Positions 49,219 through 57,687 of a stretch of 64,000 nucleotides of DNA are shown piece by piece. Where the stretch lies: assembly GCA_025454405.1 (NCBI GenBank), contig JALOON010000014.1, positions 1 to 64,000 on the forward strand, given 5' to 3'. The stretch is from Oscillatoriaceae cyanobacterium Prado104 (GTDB taxonomy: Bacteria > Cyanobacteriota > Cyanobacteriia > Cyanobacteriales > Microcoleaceae). The translations under genes were made by a program, and so were the position numbers. Positions within the stretch are counted from its first letter, which is position 1, and every line of letters starts with the position of its first letter. The notes beneath the pieces were generated by a model, which was given only the letters and a program-made list of their open reading frames with translations, was not told where the DNA came from and did no database searches.

Positions 49219-49977
49219 ATGACTGCCAACAGTGAAATTGCCGTCCAATGCTTCGACGTTACATATCGCCTCAACCGCCGAAATTTAACAGATCAACTGA
49301 ATTTCCAAGTTCTGAAAGGAGAAGTTTTAGTATTGCTGGGACGCAGCGGCAGCGGTAAAACAACTACTATGAAATTGATTAACAACCTGCTGACACCTAC
49401 CAGCGGCGAAATTACCGTCATGGACAAATTAACAACTCAGTGGAATCCAATTCAATTGCGGCGAAAAATCGGCTATGTCATTCAAGAAATTGGTTTATTT
49501 CCCCATTTTACTGTCGAGCAAAATATTGCTTTAGTCCCGAAATTGGAAGGTTGGGAAAGTTCGCGCATTCAATCTCGCGTCCGCGAACTTTTAGAGTTAG
49601 TGAACCTCGACCCCGAACATTTTGCTAAGCGCTATCCGCGTGAATTATCTGGGGGACAGCGGCAGCGCGTGGGAGTTGCTAGAGCACTTGCTGCCGATCC
49701 GCCATTGCTGTTGATGGACGAACCTTTTGGTGCTTTAGATCCAATTACTCGCTTAGAATTGCAGCGGGAATTCGATCGATTGCAGCAGCAGTTAGGCAAG
49801 ACTGTTATCTTGGTGACTCACGACATTCAAGAAGCTTTTTTCTTGGCTTCGAGAATTGGTTTGATGCAAGAAGGAAGGTTAGTAGAATTGGCTGCGCCTG
49901 CTGAATTTGTCAAATCCCAGCACCCGGAATCCCGCGCATTTCTGGAATGTTTGCAGTTGCCTAAAATTAGTCATTAG
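49219..49977 (+). CDS. osmoprotectant-type ABC transporter, ATP-binding protein
   Basis: A 252-residue ATPase: Walker A LLGRSGSGKTTTMKLINNLL, Q-loop YVIQEIGLFPHFTVEQNI, signature RELSGGQRQRVGVARALAAD, Walker B LLLMDEPFGALDPITRLEL, H-loop ILVTHDIQEAF. The MKLINNL and the FPHFTVEQNIALVP segments are those of the OpuC/ProV glycine betaine/choline group. The permease follows after 140 bases of repeats. No CBS domains are present. Confidence 0.9.
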   Translation: MTANSEIAVQCFDVTYRLNRRNLTDQLNFQVLKGEVLVLLGRSGSGKTTTMKLINNLLTPTSGEITVMDKLTTQWNPIQLRRKIGYVIQEIGLFPHFTVEQNIALVPKLEGWESSRIQSRVRELLELVNLDPEHFAKRYPRELSGGQRQRVGVARALAADPPLLLMDEPFGALDPITRLELQREFDRLQQQLGKTVILVTHDIQEAFFLASRIGLMQEGRLVELAAPAEFVKSQHPESRAFLECLQLPKISH

Positions 49978-50106
49978 TTAATTAGTCATTAGTCATTACT
50001 TATTAGTCATTAGTCATTAGTCATTAGTCATTAGTTATTATCGATCGCGAACGGGAACGATCGCACGATCGATTGTCAATTGTCAACTGTCAACTGTCAA
50101 CTATTT
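49978..50106. repeat. tandem repeats TTAGTCA and TGTCAAC inside a transporter operon
   Basis: About nine tandem TTAGTCA units (some TTACTTA), then HIP1-like GATCG motifs and four TGTCAAC units. The array lies between the ATP-binding and permease genes, which belong together. Confidence 0.9.
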
Positions 50107-50117
50107 TTGCTTGCCTA

Positions 50118-50762
50118 ATGATGCAATTTATCAATCGGTACGGTGCTGAGATGGTTCAGCGATCGATCGAACATCTATATTTAGTAACTGTTGCGATTTT
50201 CATAGCGATTCTCGTCGGCATTCCGCTGGGAATTTTAGTCACGAGAAAACCCAAATTGAAAAAGCCCATTCTGGGTTTTGCCAATATTATGCAAACTGTT
50301 CCCAGTTTGGCATTGTTTGGATTGTTAATTCCGGTACCAGTATTGGGCGGAATAGGCGATCGCACCGCAATTATCGCCCTAACTTTATATTCTTTACTGC
50401 CAATTATCCGCAATACTTATACTGGAATTATCGGCGTCGATCCGGCGATTCGCGAAGCGGGAAAGGGTATGGGAATGACCGACATGCAATTGCTATTTCA
50501 AGTAGAAATTCCCTTAGCATTGGGAGTGATTTTAGCAGGAGTTCGAGTTGCTGCAGTAATCGCGATCGGACTGGCTACAATTGCTGCCGCGATCGGGGCT
50601 GGAGGCTTGGGAACATTTATTTTTCGGGGAGTTGCTACAGTTAACAATCAATTACTGTTTGCCGGGGCAATTCCGGCAGCCGCAATGGCATTAATTGTAG
50701 ATTTTGCACTGGGAACAATCGAAAAATACTGCTCAAAAACAGCTAGCAAAAATATTAACTGA
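50118..50762 (+). CDS. osmoprotectant-type ABC transporter, permease
   Basis: A 214-residue protein with five to six transmembrane helices and the binding-protein-dependent transport motif around IREAGKGMGMTDMQLLFQVE (EAA loop). PLGILVTRKPKLKKPILGFA and NIMQTVPSLALFGLLIPVPV are typical of OpuCB/ProW-type permeases. With the upstream ATPase it would import glycine betaine, choline or similar compounds under salt stress. The substrate-binding protein is not encoded downstream in this window. Confidence 0.9.
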   Translation: MMQFINRYGAEMVQRSIEHLYLVTVAIFIAILVGIPLGILVTRKPKLKKPILGFANIMQTVPSLALFGLLIPVPVLGGIGDRTAIIALTLYSLLPIIRNTYTGIIGVDPAIREAGKGMGMTDMQLLFQVEIPLALGVILAGVRVAAVIAIGLATIAAAIGAGGLGTFIFRGVATVNNQLLFAGAIPAAAMALIVDFALGTIEKYCSKTASKNIN

Positions 50763-50941
50763 ATTATCCATCACTAAGGAAGATTCAGAATCATGGCTGT
50801 AAATCATTGCTGTAGAGTTTAGCGCTGCAGGAGTATTTTTTTTAAATAATTATTTGCAAATAAGGCAGTATCTGGACTTACCTTATCTGCATATCTATGG
50901 TGCGTCCCAAGCAAAGATTTGCTCGATTTATGAAAATCTTT
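50763..50941. other. short intergenic stretch
   Basis: The expected substrate-binding protein gene is absent. The bases are AT-rich with an A/T run near 50840 and no recognised feature. Confidence 0.4.
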
Positions 50942-51181
50942 TTAACGAGATTCAGTTCCTTGATTTGGACTGCCAACTACTACGGAGACACCTCCAGGCG
51001 CTTCAGGTTCGCTGCCGGGACGGACATCAGAACCGGATTCTTGACCGGTCATGCGATATCTCTCATCAATCGGAGTATCACCCTCTTCTGTAGTTGGTAT
51101 CTTGGTTTCAGTTCCGGGATTATCTTGAGGGTCATATTTTGCATCATCTTGCCGAGTATCTGGAGGGTTCTGTGAGGTCAT
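50942..51181 (-). CDS. small disordered acidic protein
   Basis: A 79-residue hydrophilic protein: TSQNPPDTRQDDAKYDPQDN, then TTEEGDTPIDERYRMTGQES and PGGVSVVVGSPNQG. It has no hydrophobic core and many Pro, Gly, Asp and Glu residues, so it is probably intrinsically disordered. I recall similar small proteins in filamentous cyanobacteria, without known role. An AGG-type ribosome site stands upstream (GCAGGTACAAATC). Confidence 0.6.
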   Translation of the reverse strand: MTSQNPPDTRQDDAKYDPQDNPGTETKIPTTEEGDTPIDERYRMTGQESGSDVRPGSEPEAPGGVSVVVGSPNQGTESR

Positions 51182-51407
51182 GATTTGTACCTGCTTTTAT
51201 AAGTTACTCTACAAGGCTATTATTTTTTTTCAAGTAAGTGTTCTCTCCCCAGACAGAACTGGCTTTATATCTATAGAGGTAGTTTCGATCGAGCAAAATT
51301 GCACGATCGGGTATTTAGTTAAAGTAGGATGCGTCGCCGCGACAATTCTCGCTACTTGAAATTATCTCAAAGCGACGCACTATACCGCTAAATAAATCTA
51401 GGTAAAA

Positions 51408-51995
51408 TTAAGCTGAGAAAGCATTCTGCGGATTTGCAATAATATTGCGGATTTCATTTGCTTGTTTGATGTATTCTCGATCGCTCAAAACAGCCTTGCT
51501 TCCGTCCAGGGAAATTGGTGCAGCCAAATCGAGCCAAGACCGACAGCCGCCGTATTCCGAAATATACGGAATTTCTGCTACTTCAGCCAAACGATAAACC
51601 CGCAATAATAAAATACAAATTGGTCGATCGGGTTTCCATTTCAGGCGATCTCTAATAAACTTATCGTTCCAAATATGGTAGGGAAATAGCCCGGAGATCG
51701 CGGGTTCCCAAGCCACCAAAAAATTATCGGTAATTTCCGCCCAACTGCCAATTCTAATTGTTTCGGGATGCCAACCAGATGCTACAGTGTTTACTTCACT
51801 CGCAAAATCAGACTTTAATAAATCCGGCTGTTGGTGTTCAAAAGTCGGATACAGCAAAACCTGCTTGTCAGCCACATTAAATTGTCCGCCCTTTTCGCGG
51901 ATACCTCCTTTGCGCAGCAGGACGATCGTTTTGCCACCTTCTAAAGCATTAACTGCAGCATTCCATTCTTTAAGCGCGCGAGTAGTTGATTTCAT
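51408..51995 (-). CDS. DUF1802 family protein
   Basis: A 195-residue protein with the DUF1802 pattern: ALKEWNAAVNALEGGKTIVL, LRKGGIREKGGQFNVADKQV, LLYPTFEHQQPDLLK and later LLRVYRLAEVAEIPYISEYG, CRSWLDLAAP. The family is widespread in cyanobacteria and some firmicutes and its function is unknown; gene context elsewhere has not settled it. The start at 51995 has AAGGGAAAATTCCT upstream. The frame is open 11 codons further. Confidence 0.85.
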   Translation of the reverse strand: MKSTTRALKEWNAAVNALEGGKTIVLLRKGGIREKGGQFNVADKQVLLYPTFEHQQPDLLKSDFASEVNTVASGWHPETIRIGSWAEITDNFLVAWEPAISGLFPYHIWNDKFIRDRLKWKPDRPICILLLRVYRLAEVAEIPYISEYGGCRSWLDLAAPISLDGSKAVLSDREYIKQANEIRNIIANPQNAFSA

Positions 51996-52121
51996 AGGAA
52001 TTTTCCCTTGTTTTAAAAATAGTAACAAAATCAGTGCTGCCCAGCAAACACAGCAACTTTATTCTGCTAAGATTGTATAGCGTCTAAGTAAATAGTAGCG
52101 AAAAAAATCGGGATTGAGGGT

Positions 52122-52685
52122 ATGGAAAAGCGACAATTGGGCAGATCGGAAATTTATATCACCCCGATAATTATGGGCACTTGGCAAGCAGGCAAGTCAA
52201 TGTGGGTGGGCATCGAGGATGCCGAAACAGTCAAAGCAATGCGATCGGCTTTTGAAGCCGGGATTACTACTTTTGATACGGCTGAGGTTTACGGCAACGG
52301 GCATTCCGAACAAATTGTCAGTCAAGCACTTTCAGATGTGCGAGCGGAAGTAATTTATGCTAGCAAAGTTTTTGCCAATCACCTCAAATACGATGCGGTA
52401 ATCGAAGCGTGCGATCGCTCGTTAAAAAACCTCAATACCGATTATATCGACCTTTACCAAATTCACTGGCCGTCGGGTAATTGGAATACAGAAATTGTCC
52501 CGATCGCGGAAACAATGAGCGCGCTGAATAAGTTAATTGTCGGCGCGCGCAACGCCGAACAAGCCGCGGCAAATGCTAAAGCTGCTGAGGTAAAATTGAG
52601 TGAGGAAGACTTAAAAGAAATTGATGCGATCGGTCGGACAGTTACTGACCATCTAGACGACAATCCCGTAATGTGGGATTTTTAA
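52122..52685 (+). CDS. aldo/keto reductase with internal in-frame deletion
   Basis: A 187-residue protein made of the two ends of an aldo/keto reductase of about 320 residues. The N-terminal part keeps the catalytic tetrad region: FDTAEVYGNG (Asp and Tyr), IYASKVFANH (Lys), DLYQIHWPSG (His). After ETMSALNKL the sequence jumps to IVGARNAEQAAANAKAAEVK, the usual C-terminal part with the cofactor-binding segment, omitting about 135 residues. The frame is kept. Half of the barrel is gone, so it is probably inactive, though still translatable. Confidence 0.85.
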   Translation: MEKRQLGRSEIYITPIIMGTWQAGKSMWVGIEDAETVKAMRSAFEAGITTFDTAEVYGNGHSEQIVSQALSDVRAEVIYASKVFANHLKYDAVIEACDRSLKNLNTDYIDLYQIHWPSGNWNTEIVPIAETMSALNKLIVGARNAEQAAANAKAAEVKLSEEDLKEIDAIGRTVTDHLDDNPVMWDF

Positions 52686-52707
52686 AGACTAATTAATGGT
52701 AGTAGTT

Positions 52708-52800
52708 GTAGGTTGGGTCCAGGAACGAACCCTCCGCTTCGCTTCGCCCAACACCACAATCCCATAGAGTTGGGTTTCACTTCGTTCAACCCAACCTACA
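52708..52800. repeat. inverted repeat TGTAGGTTGGGT / ACCCAACCTACA
   Basis: Perfect 12-base ends enclose GAACGAACCCTCCGCTTCGC and TTGGGTTTCACTTCGTTCAA, themselves partly complementary. It is a miniature repeat of a type common in cyanobacterial intergenic regions, here between the reductase remnant and the kinase gene. Confidence 0.75.
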
Positions 52801-52846
52801 ATTATAACTCCAAATCGCAAATCGTAAATCTAAAATCTAAAATCGA

Positions 52847-54712
52847 ATGACTTATTGCCTAAATCCTAATTGTACAAAACCGCAAAATCCGCCAACAGCA
52901 AAACTTTGCAGGAACTGTCGATCGAAACTGCTGCTGCGCGATCGATATCGGGCTATAAGAGCGATCGGACAAGGAGGTTTTGGCAGAACATTACTCGCCG
53001 TTGACGAAGACAAACCCTCAAAACCACGCTGCGTTATCAAACAATTTCTACCGGGAGAAACCCACCTCATCCCATCAGCAAGCAATCGCAGCAGCAAAAA
53101 AGCAGCAGAACTTTTTGAACAAGAAGCAATGCGATTGGACGAATTGGGAAAACACCCTCAAATTCCCGAATTACTAGCATATTCCATCCAAGAAGGTCGC
53201 CAATATGTAGTGCAAGAATTTATCGACGGACAAAACCTAGCACAAATAGTAGAAGCCGAAGGCACATTTACAGAGAGTCAGATTCGAGAATTACTAAATA
53301 GTTTGCTGCCCGTACTTCATTTCATCCACTCGCACAACGTCATTCACCGAGATATCAAACCGGGAAACATCATTCGCCGCCCCGACAAACAATTAGTTTT
53401 AGTAGACTTTGGCGCGGCAAAAATTGCCACGGGTACAGCTTTACTCAAAACAGGAACTAGCATCGGCAGCCCCGAATACATCGCCCCCGAACAAGCTAGA
53501 GGCAAAGCATTTTTTGCCAGCGATTTGTACAGTTTGGGCGTAACTTGTTTGTATTTGCTAACTCAAGTTTCTCCCTTTGACCTTTTCGATCCGGGTGAAG
53601 ATACCTGGATTTGGCGTCAGTATTTATCGAACAATCCGGTAAGCGAGGAATTAGGAAAAATTTTAGACAAATCGATCGAGAATGCCACCAACCGCCGCTA
53701 TCAAACGGTTGTTGAAGTATTAAAAGACTTGAATCCCCAAGTTGCGATCGAACTTGCAACACCTCAAAAAACTACCAAGCCTGTAAAACTAACCCCCACT
53801 CCCGCCCAGCCACAACAACAAACTCATAACTGGCAATGCCTGCACACATTAACAGGTCACAAAAACTTAATTTATTCTGTTGCTTTCAGCCCCAACGGAG
53901 AAATTTTAGCTAGCGGCAGCGATGACAAAACGATCGAACTGTGGCGAGTACAAGACGGACAAGAAATAATTACCCTCACAGGTCACAAAAACTCAATTTA
54001 TACAGTAGCTTTCAGTCCAGATGGAGAGATACTTGCCAGCAGCAGCCACGACAAAACCATCAAACTGTGGCGGATGAAAGACGGGCAAGAAATTCGCACT
54101 CTTGCAGGTCACAGCAACTCAGTTTACGGTGCCGCTTTCAGCCCTGATGGTGAAATAATTGCTAGCAGCAGTTGGGACAGAACAGTTAAGATTTGGCGCG
54201 TCAAAGACGGACAAGAAATCCGCACGCTTTCCGGTCACATTAACTTAGTTTATTGTGTTGCTTTCAGCCCGGACGGAGAAACAATTGCTAGCAGCAGTTG
54301 GGACAGAACGATTAAGATTTGGCGCGTCAAAGATGGGAAATTAATTCGCACTCTTACAGGTCATACAGACTGCGCGCGCTGCGTAGCATTCAGTCCGAAT
54401 GGAGAGTTTCTTGCCAGCGGCAGTCACGACAATACTATTAAGATTTGGTGGACAAAAGATTGGCAAGAAATTTTAACAATCGCGGGTCATTCCTGGTATG
54501 TAGATTCGATCGCGTTTAGTCCCGATGGCGAGGTTATTGCCAGCAGCAGCAATCAAACTATCAAGATTTGGCGGGTAAAAGACGGTCAAGAACTTTGCAA
54601 TATTGCAGGTCATACAAATTCAGTTTACTCAGTTAATTTCAGCCCGGAAGGAGAGTTTTTGGCTAGCGGTAGCAGTGACAAAACTATTAAAATTTGGCAC
54701 AATATTATGTAA
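52847..54712 (+). CDS. serine/threonine protein kinase with WD40 repeats
   Basis: A 621-residue protein. The N-terminus has a four-cysteine zinc-ribbon (CLNPNCTKPQNPPTAKLCRN, then C). The kinase domain (about residues 33-290) has GQGGFGRTLLAV, the Lys in CVIKQF, the catalytic loop HNVIHRDIKPGNIIRR and DFGAAK. A proline-rich linker leads to seven WD40 blades from residue 330 (GHKNLIYSVAFSPNGEILAS, repeated with SxDxTIKIW ends), forming one propeller. This architecture is frequent in filamentous cyanobacteria. The substrate is not known. Confidence 0.94.
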   Translation: MTYCLNPNCTKPQNPPTAKLCRNCRSKLLLRDRYRAIRAIGQGGFGRTLLAVDEDKPSKPRCVIKQFLPGETHLIPSASNRSSKKAAELFEQEAMRLDELGKHPQIPELLAYSIQEGRQYVVQEFIDGQNLAQIVEAEGTFTESQIRELLNSLLPVLHFIHSHNVIHRDIKPGNIIRRPDKQLVLVDFGAAKIATGTALLKTGTSIGSPEYIAPEQARGKAFFASDLYSLGVTCLYLLTQVSPFDLFDPGEDTWIWRQYLSNNPVSEELGKILDKSIENATNRRYQTVVEVLKDLNPQVAIELATPQKTTKPVKLTPTPAQPQQQTHNWQCLHTLTGHKNLIYSVAFSPNGEILASGSDDKTIELWRVQDGQEIITLTGHKNSIYTVAFSPDGEILASSSHDKTIKLWRMKDGQEIRTLAGHSNSVYGAAFSPDGEIIASSSWDRTVKIWRVKDGQEIRTLSGHINLVYCVAFSPDGETIASSSWDRTIKIWRVKDGKLIRTLTGHTDCARCVAFSPNGEFLASGSHDNTIKIWWTKDWQEILTIAGHSWYVDSIAFSPDGEVIASSSNQTIKIWRVKDGQELCNIAGHTNSVYSVNFSPEGEFLASGSSDKTIKIWHNIM

Positions 54713-54778
54713 ATCGCAGCAATTGAAGTGCGCTCGGACATCGATTGAATTTGAATTTGAATTTAAATTGTTCGATGT

Positions 54779-56170
54779 CTAAACTTTGCGATCGAGACGG
54801 ATGGCTTGTTCCAGGGCAGTTTTTTCTCGAGCCCGCCGCGCGTAAGGCAACAATTTAGCAGCATCCCACCCCGTCAAGATCCGCATATCCTCTAAATTTA
54901 TGCCCCGCATTAACATCTCGACGCACCAAGTTTGTTGAGTTTGTTCGATCGCGATCGCCTCTCCTTCAAGAGTCAGCAATCCAGCAGTTAATTTTTGCCA
55001 AAACTGTTCTAACTCAATTTCCGACAGCCGCTTGCCGTTGGGATTCAAAAACAAAGCTACTTCGCTATCTTTGCGACTTTTTAACCACTGAGTCAGCGGA
55101 TTGTTCGTATAAGAACCGTAGCGCTTGCCCATAATCCACTGATTCACCGTAACTTGTCGCACAAAACCTTGAGTGACTTGCAACAGTTGTTGGTGCGAGT
55201 CGCTGATGCGGTGCGATCGATCCAAATTAATAATCTCTTTGGCATTCAATCCCGCTCCAAACAAAACATATGCTAAAGCATATTCTTGCTGTCCCAATTT
55301 TTTAGCTCGCTGCAGGATAGTAGCGACTAAACTTGCTGGCAAATCCGACACTTTTTCAACTTTTGATGTGACTGGAAATCGATCCGGGCCGATCGCGCGA
55401 TCGCGATTTTGAAGGCCAACCTCCCCAGATTCAGGCAAAATTGCCGTTTCCGCTGCACTGCTATTTAAAAGACTCACATTTGCTTCCTCTTCCTCTTCCC
55501 TTCGCGCCCTTTGCGCCTTCGCGGTTCCTTCATTAACATCTGCTTCAGACTCAACAGGAGCGGAATCAGACACAGCCCCGTGCAAAAACAGCGCCACCAA
55601 ATTCTCCAAAAAATCCTCTCGATCCTGCCAAAGTTCGTGAAATTCGCTCGTAAATTCAATTACCGCATATCCCAGCAACATTCCGTTAAGCAAACTCGCT
55701 AGCTTTTGGCCGCTCAAATTAGCGCGCAACTGGCCGCGATCGATGACTGTGGCAAAATATTCAGCTACGTAGCGGTTGGCTTGCGTAAAGCCCGCACCCA
55801 GGGCTGCGCGGTTTTCTGAGGGGTACTTTCCGGCTTCGCCCACCACAGATCGCACGACTTCGGGAACTCGTTCTAGCGCCTCCAAACAGGCATTAGCGTA
55901 GTCTTTCAGCGCTTGGTAAATGCTGCTCGTTCGATCGGCCTGCTCTACTAAAGTTTGACCCAAATTAGTAAATACGGCAGCCTCTTCAATAACCGCTAAA
56001 AGCAAGCCGTGCTTGCTGCCAAACTGCCGGAATAGCGTCACTTCATTGACTTCTGCTAATTCTGCAATTTGCTTGGTAGTCGTTTCGGTAACTCCTTGAG
56101 AGGCAAATAACTCTAGCGCTGCGCCGATCAAACGCTGTCGAGTTGGGTTTCGTTGAGCGGGCATAGGCAT
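54779..56170 (-). CDS. TetR regulator fused to a degenerate tyrosine-recombinase-like domain
   Basis: A 463-residue protein. Residues 1-200 are a TetR protein: RLIGAALELFASQGVTETTT, then EVNEVTLFRQFGSKHGLLLA. After a linker of about 80 residues, the C-terminal 180 residues follow the outline of a phage integrase catalytic domain: AYVLFGAGLNAKEIINLDRS (where RxSE is expected), a KSRKDSEVALFLNPNGKRLS strand, QTWCVEMLMRGINLEDMRIL, TGWDAAKLLPYARRAREKT. The first catalytic Arg is replaced by Asn and the HxxR and LGH histidines are absent. It may be a DNA-binding or dimerisation module only. The gene is divergent from the desaturase gene, which it probably regulates. Confidence 0.8.
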   Translation of the reverse strand: MPMPAQRNPTRQRLIGAALELFASQGVTETTTKQIAELAEVNEVTLFRQFGSKHGLLLAVIEEAAVFTNLGQTLVEQADRTSSIYQALKDYANACLEALERVPEVVRSVVGEAGKYPSENRAALGAGFTQANRYVAEYFATVIDRGQLRANLSGQKLASLLNGMLLGYAVIEFTSEFHELWQDREDFLENLVALFLHGAVSDSAPVESEADVNEGTAKAQRARREEEEEANVSLLNSSAAETAILPESGEVGLQNRDRAIGPDRFPVTSKVEKVSDLPASLVATILQRAKKLGQQEYALAYVLFGAGLNAKEIINLDRSHRISDSHQQLLQVTQGFVRQVTVNQWIMGKRYGSYTNNPLTQWLKSRKDSEVALFLNPNGKRLSEIELEQFWQKLTAGLLTLEGEAIAIEQTQQTWCVEMLMRGINLEDMRILTGWDAAKLLPYARRAREKTALEQAIRLDRKV

Positions 56171-56172
56171 GA

Positions 56173-56235
56173 TGCAAGTTATACTTGCAAAAAAACAAAA
56201 GGCTTGTTAAGCTGAATATGTAAGCAACACTTGCA
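56173..56235. promoter_or_regulatory. twin palindromic operators between the TetR and desaturase genes
   Basis: TGCAAGTTATACTTGCA (56173-56189) has perfect 7-base arms around TAT and lies directly upstream of the TetR gene start. A second, less perfect copy, TGTAAGCAACACTTGCA (56219-56235), follows 46 bases on, towards the desaturase. The shared ACTTGCA half-site and spacing of about four helical turns suggest two dimers of the TetR protein binding to control both divergent genes. Confidence 0.65.
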
Positions 56236-56353
56236 CTCGGATTTCCACCTGTAACGGTATGCTGTCGCAAGCGTCAGTTCTCATCAGTGTACAGGGGGAA
56301 GACGATCGGTGCTTTGCCTGCGAACATCTCGCTTATTTAAATAAGGACTTACC

Positions 56354-57214
56354 ATGACTTCCAATTTTGTTGAAACTGCCCCAGAGGGCAGGCAGTCGCC
56401 AGCGTTTAGCTGGACGACGGCAGTATTTTTTGCGGCTGTACACGCCCTAGCTTTGCTAGCCCCCTGGTTTTTTTCTTGGTCTGCTTTAGGTGTAGCAGTA
56501 TTTTTGCACTGGTTGTTCGGCAGTATTGGCATTTGCCTGGGATATCACCGGCTGTTAACTCACCGCAGCTTGCAGGTGCCAAAATGGTTGGAATACGCGA
56601 TCGGGACAATTGGCGCTTTAGCACTGCAAGGCGGGCCCATCTTTTGGGTTGCCGGACACCGCCAGCATCACCTCTACACAGAAGACAAGGACAAAGATCC
56701 TTACTCCGCCAGGCGGGGTTTTTGGTGGAGTCACATGATGTGGGTGTTTTACCCCCAGAAACAGTTTTTTGACTGCGAAATTTACCAGCAGTATGCCCCC
56801 GATTTAGCTAAAGATGGGTTCTATCGGTGGTTAAATCGTTATTTTCTGCTGCTGCAAATTCCTTTAGGAATCTTGCTGTACTTGCTGGGCGGTTGGTCGT
56901 TTGTAATTTACGGCGTATTTCTCAGGGCAGTATTGCTGTGGCACAGTACCTGGTTAATTAACTCAGCCACTCACATGACAGGCTACCGCACCTTCAACTG
57001 TGCAGACAATTCCCGCAACCTTTGGTGGGCAGCAATTCTCACCTACGGAGAAGGCTGGCACAACAACCACCACGCTTACCCAAATGTTGCAAAAGCCGGA
57101 TGGAAATGGTGGGAAATTGACATGACTTGGTGGGCGATTCAAGTTTTGCAGTTGCTGGGTTTAGCCAAAAAGATTGTACTGCCGCCGCAAACTGCTACAA
57201 CTTCAAAGTTTTAA
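56354..57214 (+). CDS. desC: acyl-lipid (delta-9) fatty acid desaturase
   Basis: A 286-residue membrane di-iron desaturase. The three histidine boxes are intact: HRLLTHRS (about residue 62), HRQHHLY (about 99) and GWHNNHHAYP (about 236). Four hydrophobic segments and the FWVAGHRQHHLYTEDKDKDP block match DesC, which introduces the first double bond into stearoyl or palmitoyl groups of membrane lipids and helps acclimation to cold. It is divergent from the TetR fusion gene, with the twin operators and an ACTTACC-like region in between. Confidence 0.93.
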   Translation: MTSNFVETAPEGRQSPAFSWTTAVFFAAVHALALLAPWFFSWSALGVAVFLHWLFGSIGICLGYHRLLTHRSLQVPKWLEYAIGTIGALALQGGPIFWVAGHRQHHLYTEDKDKDPYSARRGFWWSHMMWVFYPQKQFFDCEIYQQYAPDLAKDGFYRWLNRYFLLLQIPLGILLYLLGGWSFVIYGVFLRAVLLWHSTWLINSATHMTGYRTFNCADNSRNLWWAAILTYGEGWHNNHHAYPNVAKAGWKWWEIDMTWWAIQVLQLLGLAKKIVLPPQTATTSKF

Positions 57215-57260
57215 CGATCGGACCTACAAGGTTCGTATTGGCTCGTAGTAAGGACTTCAG

Positions 57261-57446
57261 TCCTTATTTTTTTGAGAATTTGCATTCCTCCTGCCAACAA
57301 TCCTTTATTAGTTTGAAACTGTTTGAGAGATGCTTCAGTTTTCGGTCCAAACTTACCATCAGCAAGACCAGCACTCAACCCCAACTCCACCAACAAACAT
57401 TTTTGAAGTCTTACCACATCGTAACCGGATGAACTTAATTTTAGCT
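57261..57446 (-). pseudogene. fragment of a peptidoglycan-binding domain gene
   Basis: The minus strand encodes SSSGYDVVRLQKCLLVELGL, SAGLADGKFGPKTEASLKQF and QTNKGLLAGG, one PGBD_1 domain, without a credible start codon upstream; the frame then runs into a repeat unit. It resembles the domain of the gene at 39579 only at family level. It is a remnant or the end of a gene whose 5' part is lost. Confidence 0.6.
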
Positions 57447-57639
57447 TAAACAGACAGAAGCCTCACGCCATAATCTTTGATTTGGCGTGAGATGAATGGC
57501 GCGTTAATTTATGACTCGCGAGCTTTTTGAGGACTAAAGTCCTCAATACAAACCGTTTTTATGACTCGCGATCGACCCGACATAATATCAATTGGCACAA
57601 TGATTTTTGCTTTAAATTTTACCGCAACCCGAATGTTTC
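57447..57639. repeat. GGACT..AGTCC repeat units
   Basis: Contains GGACTAAAGTCCTCAATACA near 57520 and TTTATGACTCGCGA twice (57508 and 57558). These belong to the palindromic family found at 33494, 40176 and 58905. No gene is present. Confidence 0.5.
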
Positions 57640-57672
57640 AAAAACCCGGTTTCTTGAAGAAACCGGGTTTTT
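57640..57672 (-). terminator. Rho-independent terminator of the fcl gene
   Basis: AAAAACCCGGTTTCTT pairs with AAGAAACCGGGTTTTT, a perfect 16-base inverted repeat whose minus-strand product ends in a U-run. It lies 15 bases downstream of the fcl stop codon. GAAACCGGGTTTTT-type sequences are also a dispersed repeat in this genome (14358, 25622, 61757). Confidence 0.75.
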
Positions 57673-57687
57673 CACGCTGCCAACTGT

